From NCBI GenBank assembly GCA_950059285.1, contig CATLTV010000032.1, positions 1 to 36,186 of the forward strand: a DNA stretch of 36,186 nt, written 5' to 3'. Positions 8,179 to 15,232 of the stretch are shown here, piece after piece. The notes beneath the pieces are model-generated. The model saw only the letters and a program-made list of their open reading frames with translations. It was not told the DNA's origin and ran no database searches. The position numbers were made by a program, and so were the translations under genes. The DNA comes from an uncultured Pseudomonadota bacterium. Lineage in GTDB: Bacteria > Myxococcota_A > Bradymonadia > Bradymonadales > Bradymonadaceae. How positions within the stretch are numbered: position 1 is the stretch's first letter; the number at the start of each line of letters is the position of its first letter.

Positions 8179-9783
8179 CTAATCTTCAGGCCAGGGGTTT
8201 GGTGCTGGCTCAGGTTGCCCGTTCTCCTGTTCTGCAATGGGCTCAAGCGTCTTGATTAACTGATCCATGGTCACAAGATCGTCCTCAATGTCTTCATCGG
8301 GGTTATCCTGAAGCCACGCCTCGACGTTATCAACCAGAGGCTCCAGTACATCAAGGGCACGTTGGGCGCTACCTGCCGAGTAACGCTCCACAGCAAGCTT
8401 GAATCCTACATACAGGTTCAACGTGACAAATGCCTTCTCCACAGTTGCGTTATCAAAGACCCCCTCTTCAGGGGTATCACCTGGTGCGAGCGTATTCACA
8501 ATGGTGGTGCTCTGTGTGACCTCCTGATCTGTTCCTGGAGTGCGGAAGGTCATCGTGATCTGGCCCACAGGTTCATTGGGATCAATGCTGTCAAGCTCAT
8601 CGACATCTGCGGTTGGCACGACCTCAAACAGGATCGCTCCACCACCGCCACGACGTCCACCTCCTGGCCCAATATCATCCACACTTGTACGCGTCGCAAT
8701 AAAGAGCGCAGGGATCTCTACCGATGCGCGATCGTCCTCGCCTTCCCATGTGCGCGTGCCATAGGTCGCTCTGAAGCGGTAACCCTTGGCGATATCAAGA
8801 TCAATGCGCACATCTTCCGCGACAGGGATCAGGAAGGTGTCAACCTCTTCCTCAAAGACCTCGATGACCGTGCTGATGTTTTCGATGAAGTAGAAGTTAC
8901 CAGCTCCACTCTCACTGAGGCGCTGCATCAACTCAATGTCAAAGCTCTTGCCAACACCGATGGTGGAGATGCCAATGCCTTGCTCCGCGTAAGACTTGCC
9001 AAGGTTAATGATGCGCTCGCGGTTTTGAATGCCTTCACTTGCCATCCCATCCGAGAGCAGGAGGACACGATTTTGTCGGTTGGGATCTTTGGACTCATCC
9101 ACGATGGTCAATGCTTGCTTAAGCCCTTCATAGATGTTGGTCCCACCCTGAGCTTGAAGTTCAGAGATACCATTTACCAAAAGTGCGCGATCGGGATCGG
9201 TCTCGGGAGAAGACTCCACCACGACGCGAGCATCTCCCGCGTAGCTGATCAAGGTGACAGTGTCCTTGGGGTTGAGACTTTCGGCAAGCTTTGCCAGTCC
9301 ATTCTTCACCAGACGAATTGGCTCGCCATTCATGGAGCCCGAGGTGTCCACAGCGATCGCCATATTTAATGGAGGGCGCTCAAACTCCTTGGGATCAAGT
9401 GGTGTGTTAAACCCAAGCATCGTCAATGTGCAATTTGCGCCATTGAGCATGTTTCCCCACACACCAAACATGCCGTGTAAGCACACATTCTCACCGCAAT
9501 CGGGCGATGGAAGTTCGTACTTATGCTCATTAAAGAACCCCACCACATCAAGTGTATTGGGTGCGGGCACCTCACCAGCTTCAATGATGGAACGAAAGCG
9601 TCCAAAATCTTGCGCGCCAGACTGACCCACACCAGAACCACCCCCTTCTTCTCCTGAGCTGGGCGTTTCATTGTATACCCCATCTGCCGCATCACTCGCA
9701 CAACTTGCCATCATACCCCAGCTTAATGTGAGGATAAGAACTGCGCCGATGCGTGCGATGTGTTTATATCGTGTTGATTTCAT
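8179..9783 (-). CDS. von Willebrand factor A lipoprotein (YfbK-like)
   Basis: This is a 534-residue envelope lipoprotein: a signal peptide with lipobox MASC (Cys28), a Gly/Ser/Glu-rich linker, a family-specific N-terminal region (about 58-138) and a VWA domain (about 138-320). The metal-ion-dependent adhesion site is intact (DTSGS at 146-150, later GGTNIYEGL and LLLSDGM). The order N-terminal region, VWA, beta-rich C-terminal region resembles E. coli YfbK-type proteins, whose role is poorly known. The C-terminus is acidic and Pro-rich. An AAAGGA lies about 8 nt before the ATG. It sits 45 nt downstream of the membrane-protein gene on the same strand, so the two are probably one operon closed by the hairpin at 8089-8156. 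Confidence 0.85.
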   Translation of the reverse strand: MKSTRYKHIARIGAVLILTLSWGMMASCASDAADGVYNETPSSGEEGGGSGVGQSGAQDFGRFRSIIEAGEVPAPNTLDVVGFFNEHKYELPSPDCGENVCLHGMFGVWGNMLNGANCTLTMLGFNTPLDPKEFERPPLNMAIAVDTSGSMNGEPIRLVKNGLAKLAESLNPKDTVTLISYAGDARVVVESSPETDPDRALLVNGISELQAQGGTNIYEGLKQALTIVDESKDPNRQNRVLLLSDGMASEGIQNRERIINLGKSYAEQGIGISTIGVGKSFDIELMQRLSESGAGNFYFIENISTVIEVFEEEVDTFLIPVAEDVRIDLDIAKGYRFRATYGTRTWEGEDDRASVEIPALFIATRTSVDDIGPGGGRRGGGGAILFEVVPTADVDELDSIDPNEPVGQITMTFRTPGTDQEVTQSTTIVNTLAPGDTPEEGVFDNATVEKAFVTLNLYVGFKLAVERYSAGSAQRALDVLEPLVDNVEAWLQDNPDEDIEDDLVTMDQLIKTLEPIAEQENGQPEPAPNPWPED

Positions 9784-9828
9784 TTTAAAATCCTTTCTTT
9801 ATTTGCGCGGTTGTGTCGAGGCAAATGT

Positions 9829-11643
9829 TTAAAACTCGAGCGTGGAGATCACCACCGCATCTACAGTGGGAACGTATGGAGATGTCAGTCTGTTTGTGTC
9901 ACAGGACCAGTTGAAGACAGGTTTATATACAGCTCGCACCAGGAAGAACTTGCCATAACTCAGGTCGACAAACTGACCTGGGACAGCGAGGACATTACTC
10001 TGATTGGTGAGCCTCAAATCGACTGGGAGAGAGACTTCACCACAGGTTTCTTGTATTGGCGCACAGCCATCACGTGTCTCGGCCTTCCAATAGATGTCAT
10101 ACACGGATGGAAAGTTTGCGCCCTTGGATAAGATGATCTCACGGATTGAGGTGTGGTTCTCTACTCGAATTGCGATTGAGCTCTCGGTCAGTGTTCTATC
10201 TAAATTTGCGTTGATAAGTCTTATTTGTAAGTTCTGGGTCTCGATTTCTTCGGCCAGAGGTTGAAGCACATCGTAAGGAGCACAGACGGTCCAGTCCGCA
10301 AATGTCGTTTCTCCTTGAGACATTTGAAGTGTGTGACAACCGTCTAGCCCTTGCTCGATTGCATCCAGATTAAACTCTCGTCCAATATCGCGGAAGTCTT
10401 CCCATGCCAGGGCTTCACCCGCGTCAGGCACGCGACAGCGCGCAGGAATGTTTAGTGGCATGCCTCGATCAAGGCTGCTTGAAGGGAAGAACAGGGGGAT
10501 GTCATTGTTGACTGACTCCCAACTGTAGCGTGTGCCTTCGGGGATGCGAGCAGCCTCTTGTTGAGTTTCATCATCCAACTCGATGCACTGGTCCCATTCA
10601 AAGTCTTGCTCAGGGCACACATGTTCTCGCCATGTATGAAGTGTGCTTGTGTCTTCTACATGTGAGTAGTCAGCCTGAATGACAATGGTTTGTGGGGATG
10701 CTTCGATTGATTTGGGGACATCGATGTTGTGATAGTATGTTTTGATATTTGCCCTGCCGTAGAACACGATGATGTCATTTAACGCAGGCGTTGTGACCAT
10801 GAATGCACTGCAACCAGACCATCGCCTGTCTGTGTTGAAGTTATTGAACCATTCGGCAGGGTTTACGGCGAGTTCTTCGCCTGAAAAGAGCGGTATATTG
10901 AACGTGGGTCCTGGGGCTTCAAGGAACAGATCACGCGTGATGATCTCACCTGGGTTTTTGGAGACTTCGTTGCAATTTAACTCAATGTCACTGGAGAGCT
11001 CTTGAATTGTGATCCTGTGCATCTCGTTGCTTTTATTGAGTAATGTGACGCTTCCTGTGAAGGAAGGGGTCCCCTCAAATGGAGCTAGCTCAGGAGGTGT
11101 ACCTGATGCAAGACATGCTGCGGCACCTGCGACAACCAGAGGTTTGTGTGCGTTCACAGGCATGTATGAGGTGCGTGGTGCATGCGATGTGGCGTAATAG
11201 AATCCAGCAAAAAGTGCGGGCAGGCACAGCACATCTGTGGGGTCCGTTGTGGTGTGAAACGGAATCAGCAGCGAGATCAGTTGATCCATCAGGAGTGCGA
11301 CGGGTTCAAACACATTGATTGCGGCAAAGAGCACACCCACACCCGTGGTGAGCAGTGCCAGTGAGCGCACGTTTTTGATGCGAAGCAAGGTTGCTAACAA
11401 GGCAGGCACAATAAACAGCCCCGCAACATCGCTGAGTTTACCCGTCAACAGCCCTGGATACATGGCCTTGAAGACATGATCGTTCAGCACCAACGTGGCC
11501 AGTGCGGCTAGCCAGAGTGGATGACCTAATGTGTGATGTGCAATCTTATGCGTGTTCATTGTGTGTGTCATTCGTATGCTGTCCATGGGCGTAATACGCG
11601 TAGAGGTTTTGCCTGAATCTTCGCTACTGATCGTGTTGAACAT
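9829..11643 (-). CDS. Polytopic membrane protein with large Cys-rich exported domain
   Basis: I do not recognise a named gene. About 604 residues are predicted. The first roughly 180 hold four or five hydrophobic helices; the segment 'HPLWLAALATLVLNDHVFK' followed by 'GLLTGKLSDVAGL' recalls a family of uncharacterised bacterial membrane proteins. The remaining roughly 400 residues are soluble, beta-rich and contain many cysteines, as expected for a disulphide-bonded domain outside the cytoplasm. The start is uncertain: ATG codons at 11643, 11586, 11571 and 11559 are in frame and none has a good ribosome-binding site. Family resemblance begins just after the 11559 ATG, so a shorter protein is quite possible. 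It is followed closely by the VWA lipoprotein gene. Confidence 0.7.
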   Translation of the reverse strand: MFNTISSEDSGKTSTRITPMDSIRMTHTMNTHKIAHHTLGHPLWLAALATLVLNDHVFKAMYPGLLTGKLSDVAGLFIVPALLATLLRIKNVRSLALLTTGVGVLFAAINVFEPVALLMDQLISLLIPFHTTTDPTDVLCLPALFAGFYYATSHAPRTSYMPVNAHKPLVVAGAAACLASGTPPELAPFEGTPSFTGSVTLLNKSNEMHRITIQELSSDIELNCNEVSKNPGEIITRDLFLEAPGPTFNIPLFSGEELAVNPAEWFNNFNTDRRWSGCSAFMVTTPALNDIIVFYGRANIKTYYHNIDVPKSIEASPQTIVIQADYSHVEDTSTLHTWREHVCPEQDFEWDQCIELDDETQQEAARIPEGTRYSWESVNNDIPLFFPSSSLDRGMPLNIPARCRVPDAGEALAWEDFRDIGREFNLDAIEQGLDGCHTLQMSQGETTFADWTVCAPYDVLQPLAEEIETQNLQIRLINANLDRTLTESSIAIRVENHTSIREIILSKGANFPSVYDIYWKAETRDGCAPIQETCGEVSLPVDLRLTNQSNVLAVPGQFVDLSYGKFFLVRAVYKPVFNWSCDTNRLTSPYVPTVDAVVISTLEF

Positions 11644-11725
11644 GAATTTTTCTAGCAACTACACCATAACGCTTCAAGAGTGTTGATGGAATTCTTTGCA
11701 CGCTGTGTGCCATGTGTTTTCAGAA

Positions 11726-11792
11726 GCGTAGCGAGGGCGATGGGGGCGCCTGATTGCGCAGCAATCAGGCGCCCCACTCGCCCTCGCTACGC
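11726..11792. other. Long hairpin in a divergent intergenic region
   Basis: Positions 11726-11757 pair with 11761-11792 over 32 positions with only a 2-nt internal mismatch, around a GCA loop. The membrane-protein gene leaves to the left and the cyclase gene leaves to the right, so no flanking gene ends here and a terminator role is not obvious. The inner core resembles the hairpins at 1-34 and 5501-5562. Confidence 0.7.
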
Positions 11793-11800
11793 GTTCTTTT

Positions 11801-11816
11801 GTGTAAAGATTTACAC
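11801..11816. promoter_or_regulatory. Short inverted repeat, possible operator
   Basis: GTGTAA and TTACAC are separated by 4 nt, about 110 nt before the cyclase start. The symmetry fits a small dimeric regulator site in the promoter region of the lasso-type operon. Nothing else supports it. Confidence 0.25.
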
Positions 11817-11832
11817 GAAAACATGAGCGAGA

Positions 11833-11931
11833 GTGGATATCCTGACCTGTTATGGAGTAAGTCTTCTCCAGATACGGAGTAGAGGTTATCGTAGGTGCCA
11901 GAGTGATGCAAAGTTGAACGGATTGATATGA
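11833..11931 (+). CDS. Possible 32-residue peptide gene before the cyclase
   Basis: A GTG-initiated frame of 32 codons ends with a TGA that overlaps the ATG of the next gene (ATGA), as in coupled genes. The last 15 residues begin with Gly and carry Asp at position 8, the pattern of a lasso core (Gly1-Asp8 ring). A 'YGVSLL' segment has the spacing of the YxxPxL recognition motif, with Ser in place of Pro. Against it: no clear ribosome-binding site, a leader of only 17 residues, and Ser rather than Thr two residues before the core. Such a frame can easily occur by chance, so treat it as a candidate precursor only. Confidence 0.25.
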   Translation: MDILTCYGVSLLQIRSRGYRRCQSDAKLNGLI

Positions 11932-13595
11932 GTATATACAGGCAAATTAAGCCATATTCACGCATCGCGCTTTGTTTGGGTGGGCCGCTTGATACATTGC
12001 AAGTTCCTGACTGGAGCGTCTCCACAGAGGTGGTATGCTCGGGGGCAGGATGCATTTTTTATGAGCATGAAAGCGCTCGCATCGATCCTCTGGAACATGG
12101 ACCTGTCAACGCATCCTTGTGGGTTGAACACTCGCCTTCTTCGGTTGTCATCTGGAGGGACGCTCCTGGACTTGGCCTGATGTGGTATGCACAGTCAGGA
12201 TCACGCATTGTCTGTAGTAATGATATGATCTGGTTGTGTAAGCAGCTTGAGTGCATCACGCCAAATGCGACACGACTGGCCAGAGTCAGCGCGGGTCTTG
12301 ATCCTTATGACCAGACCACAGAGGGCTACATCCAGGGAGTTCATCGCATACGTCCTGGCCACAAGCTCATGATGTGGCGAAACGGAACCTGTGAGCAATA
12401 TGACTGGTGGCGCGAGAAAGTTCAGCTTTATCAGGGGATCGATCCTGAGGGTGAACAATTTATCGAGCGCCTTGATGACGCGCTCCTGCTGACACACAGG
12501 CAAGGTCGAGCAGGGCTTGCTGTGAGCAGTGGTCTTGATTCGACCTTGCTCGCTGCGCGTGCTCAAGCACTGGGGTTGAACCTTGAGTGGGGCAGCATGA
12601 GCTTTCCTCATACGCCCGAGAGCGATGAAACCGCACTCACCATGCAGTGGTCTTCAATGTTTCAGAAGGATGTATGTTTTGTGGACATGACTGCGAGTCT
12701 TCTGTGGCCAGAAGACTGCGCAATGACGGGATGGTCTACAGGTGTGCAGATTCATCCAGGTGAGAGTTACGAGCGCCGTTTTATTCGTGCGTTCGTCGAA
12801 CAACAGGACTTACGCTGGATATACACAGGTGTGGGAGCGGATCAACTCTTTGACGTGCAACCTGTCGAGGTGTTTCGAGAGTATGTACAACATGGAGAGT
12901 GGGCAAAAATAACGCAAGGTAGAAGGCGTACAGATGTGTTTCGTCTTGTGCGGTTGGTTTATGGCTCTGCGCTCTGGCGTTCGCTGATGCCCGACACATT
13001 GAGGCGCTCTCGCCTGCATTCTCAGCTTGTAGAGTGTGCACAACCTCTACTTTCAGAGGTACACCTGGATGAGCTTGTGGAAGGACTTCTGGAGGTAGGT
13101 GAACACAGCGTGTTACAACGTATGTTGTCCTGGAGTTGGGAGAACTTGATGCGATCGCTCTGGCGCTTGAATCAGAGCGCCCGTGCATGTGGTGCAGAGC
13201 TTGTGACACCTTATCTTGATGAGTCGTTGTGGCTCTGGAGGGCTCAACTTTCGGCAAGTGTGTGTATGAACAGATACCATGGCACGCTCTATAACAAGTT
13301 CAAGCTCAGACAAAGTCACCATCAGTTGCATCATGATCAATTTCCTGAAGGGTTTGCCTGGCGAGGAAAGGCTGCGGTGTTTGATGCGCACATTAGCAAA
13401 GCGATGTGTGGAGAGGATCGTATGACGTTAGAGGGGTTGATTCATGGTATGGATGAGGAGTTGCGAGCGCCATCTTGGCAACGGTGGGAGAAGGTCAAGG
13501 ATGGCATGCTCGGGAGAGATCTGGTAGAGCTTTACAGGTTATGTGCTGTGCAGAAATGGAAGCAAACGGTGAGGAGTCAGAATGACAGTGAATAG
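11928..13595 (+). CDS. Asparagine-synthetase-like lasso cyclase (C protein)
   Basis: The 555-residue protein has an N-terminal glutaminase-like fold (about 1-165; 'RIRPGH' at 140-145 is typical) but lacks the Met-Cys start that provides the catalytic Cys in true AsnB. The C-terminal synthetase domain has the ATP-binding PP-loop SSGLDST (200-206) and GVGADQLFD (301-309). In lasso-peptide biosynthesis such proteins adenylate an Asp or Glu side chain of the core so that the N-terminal amine closes a macrolactam. Neighbouring genes for a PqqD-type element and a B2-type protease favour this over asparagine synthesis. Its 3' end overlaps the next gene by 14 nt. The Shine-Dalgarno sequence is weak, so translation may depend on coupling from upstream. 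Confidence 0.85.
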   Translation: MSIYRQIKPYSRIALCLGGPLDTLQVPDWSVSTEVVCSGAGCIFYEHESARIDPLEHGPVNASLWVEHSPSSVVIWRDAPGLGLMWYAQSGSRIVCSNDMIWLCKQLECITPNATRLARVSAGLDPYDQTTEGYIQGVHRIRPGHKLMMWRNGTCEQYDWWREKVQLYQGIDPEGEQFIERLDDALLLTHRQGRAGLAVSSGLDSTLLAARAQALGLNLEWGSMSFPHTPESDETALTMQWSSMFQKDVCFVDMTASLLWPEDCAMTGWSTGVQIHPGESYERRFIRAFVEQQDLRWIYTGVGADQLFDVQPVEVFREYVQHGEWAKITQGRRRTDVFRLVRLVYGSALWRSLMPDTLRRSRLHSQLVECAQPLLSEVHLDELVEGLLEVGEHSVLQRMLSWSWENLMRSLWRLNQSARACGAELVTPYLDESLWLWRAQLSASVCMNRYHGTLYNKFKLRQSHHQLHHDQFPEGFAWRGKAAVFDAHISKAMCGEDRMTLEGLIHGMDEELRAPSWQRWEKVKDGMLGRDLVELYRLCAVQKWKQTVRSQNDSE

Positions 13596-13872
13596 CCCCG
13601 GGGTATTTCAAATAAGAGAGGATCTCCTGATCGAGGAGGTGGATGGGGAGTTTGTAATCCTGGACATGCACCACAATGTATACTTTGGTCTTGAGGCGAT
13701 GGGAAAGCTGATCTGGGAGCTGCTACAGCAAGAGCAAGATGTTGATTCTATTGTGAATACTATCGCAAGTCACTATGGCGTGTCCGAGGATGTCGTACGA
13801 CGTGATGTGATGACTTTTATAGATCAACTTGTGGAGCAGGGGTTGATCACCACCCGTGTGAATAGAGCGTGA
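13582..13872 (+). CDS. PqqD-family RiPP recognition element (B1-type)
   Basis: This 96-residue protein has the PqqD fold pattern: two or three beta strands ('FQIREDLLIEEVDGEFVILDM'-like order) followed by helices with 'MGKLIWELLQ' and a C-terminal winged-helix-like part. In split lasso clusters this B1 protein binds the leader peptide, commonly at a YxxPxL motif, and presents it to the B2 protease and the cyclase. The length is normal for a free-standing element. It overlaps the cyclase gene by 14 nt and the kinase-like gene by 4 nt (GTGA), so all three are translated from one message. Confidence 0.88.
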   Translation: MTVNSPGVFQIREDLLIEEVDGEFVILDMHHNVYFGLEAMGKLIWELLQQEQDVDSIVNTIASHYGVSEDVVRRDVMTFIDQLVEQGLITTRVNRA

Positions 13873-14843
13873 GCGTGCATCACCACTACCTGATCTATGA
13901 TGAGCATGTATGCAGCGATCAACCTCTTGATTATCCGATCTCTGAGGCCGCAGATGATGGGTGTGCCTGGCGATTGTATGAGGGTGATCTCTCTGTATGT
14001 GATGATCTGAACTCCTGGACAAGGATTCATGAGGAGTTTGATTTTGAGGGTGGGCCATGCCTTATGATCTACGAGGATCAACACGATCCCACTTCAAGTC
14101 TCATCTCATATGCAGGTTGGCGAGCTTTAATCAGAGCGCATGAGGTCATCTACACCTATGACAGGACAGCATCGCCTTACGCCATTCCATTTGCCCAGGT
14201 CATTGAGCGCGTGATCGCACCATGGAAAGTGCTCTCACAGCGTGATCACATCCTCGCTGTGCATGGAGGGGCCGTAAGTATGAGTGGTCAGGCATGGATT
14301 TTTATTGGAGAAAGTGGGGTAGGCAAGTCGAGCGCTGCACTGGAGCTTGTGCACAAGGGAATGACGCTCTTGAGTGATGACATGGCTCTTGTCGATGTTG
14401 AGCATATGTGTGTGTTGCCTGGTCCATGGGTTGTAAGGATGTGGGGATCTTCACACGTTGATGGTACGAGCGATGGTGGAGCTGTGGTGGGTACACAGGG
14501 CCAAAAACGACGAGTTTTGGTTGCTCGTGTGCACACTCCGAGCGTGCAGGTTCAGAAGAATGAGCTTCAAGCGATCTTTGTGTTGGAACGTGTGCACGAA
14601 GGTTCACCCGAGGGCAAGTTTCATGAGATGCGCGGGGCAAAAGGGTTGATCAAGGTGTTGGGGCAGTGTTTTGACTTGAGTCATCCTTCACCCATGTGGT
14701 CACGGCGAAGGCTTACGCTTGCGCGTCGCATGTGTGATGAACTGCAAGGGATAAGTGTGTGTTCCTATGGAGAAAGTCCTGATGGCAGGCCAGCACATGT
14801 GGAGGGGTTGTGGCATCAGATCACACAACGCGAGGGACAGTAA
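13869..14843 (+). CDS. HPr kinase-like protein of the lasso cluster
   Basis: The 324-residue protein carries a HprK-type nucleotide-binding core: 'HGGAV' at 132-136, Walker A GESGVGKSS (147-155) and an Asp pair 'LLSDDM' (168-172), the order seen in HPr serine kinases. The region before residue 110 is specific to this subfamily. In some lasso clusters a homologous kinase phosphorylates the precursor peptide, often at a C-terminal Ser; that role is an inference here. No C-terminal HprK signature for HPr binding is evident. The start is GTG, overlapping the preceding stop. The next gene begins 34 nt before this one ends. Confidence 0.82.
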   Translation: MSVHHHYLIYDEHVCSDQPLDYPISEAADDGCAWRLYEGDLSVCDDLNSWTRIHEEFDFEGGPCLMIYEDQHDPTSSLISYAGWRALIRAHEVIYTYDRTASPYAIPFAQVIERVIAPWKVLSQRDHILAVHGGAVSMSGQAWIFIGESGVGKSSAALELVHKGMTLLSDDMALVDVEHMCVLPGPWVVRMWGSSHVDGTSDGGAVVGTQGQKRRVLVARVHTPSVQVQKNELQAIFVLERVHEGSPEGKFHEMRGAKGLIKVLGQCFDLSHPSPMWSRRRLTLARRMCDELQGISVCSYGESPDGRPAHVEGLWHQITQREGQ

Positions 14844-15232
14844 GCGAGAACATCGAGATGTTGTTGTGGCTTGGTGCCGCATATCTGTTCACACGCAAGC
14901 TTACACCAGAGCAGATCACCTTGTGGTCGGCAAGGAGTGCAGCGTGGTTAAACAATGGTGGGTCAATCAGTTCATCAAGTGCTCCTGATGTGTGCGATTT
15001 GGCTGCATGTCTGGCGCTACGTTGGAGTCGAGTGATTCATGGGGATTGTTATGATCGCGCAGTTGCAATGCGTTGGTGGTGTGCGAGGCGAGGTCTTGAT
15101 CTACAGGTTGTGCTCGGCATTCGACGAGGTGCACGGGGTGATGTGGAAGGGCATGCCTGGGTAGAGGACATGCAGGGGGAGCTGTATCTGGTACAGCAAG
15201 ATGCAGGATATCAGGAGGTCACACGTGGTTAG
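14810..15232 (+). CDS. Lasso peptide B2 protease (McjB C-terminal type)
   Basis: The 140-residue protein has the transglutaminase-like fold of McjB/B2 proteases: catalytic Cys80 in 'HGDCYDRAVAMRWW', then 'RRGLDLQVVLGIRRG', His115 in 'GHAWVE' and a following Asp as the likely third residue. These enzymes remove the leader of a lasso precursor together with the PqqD-type partner. The GTG start at 14810 follows a GGAGGGG sequence by only a few bases. Translation from an internal ATG near 14861 is possible but would trim the N-terminal helix. The length is usual for B2 when B1 is a separate gene, as here. Confidence 0.88.
   Translation: MASDHTTRGTVSENIEMLLWLGAAYLFTRKLTPEQITLWSARSAAWLNNGGSISSSSAPDVCDLAACLALRWSRVIHGDCYDRAVAMRWWCARRGLDLQVVLGIRRGARGDVEGHAWVEDMQGELYLVQQDAGYQEVTRG

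Noticed and set aside
8362-9369. 335-codon + strand frame inside the VWA gene
   Set aside because: The opposite frame has a signal peptide, lipobox and MIDAS motif; this one has none.
11823-11882. 19-codon ATG frame upstream of the cyclase as a precursor
   Set aside because: Too short for leader plus core, no ribosome-binding site and no ring-forming pattern; the 32-codon frame overlapping it is a better, though still weak, candidate.
11765-12055. 96-codon - strand frame over the lasso operon start
   Set aside because: It crosses the long hairpin and the cyclase start and shows no features.
11928-13595. A true glutamine-dependent asparagine synthetase
   Set aside because: The N-terminal catalytic Cys is missing and the neighbours are RiPP maturation genes.
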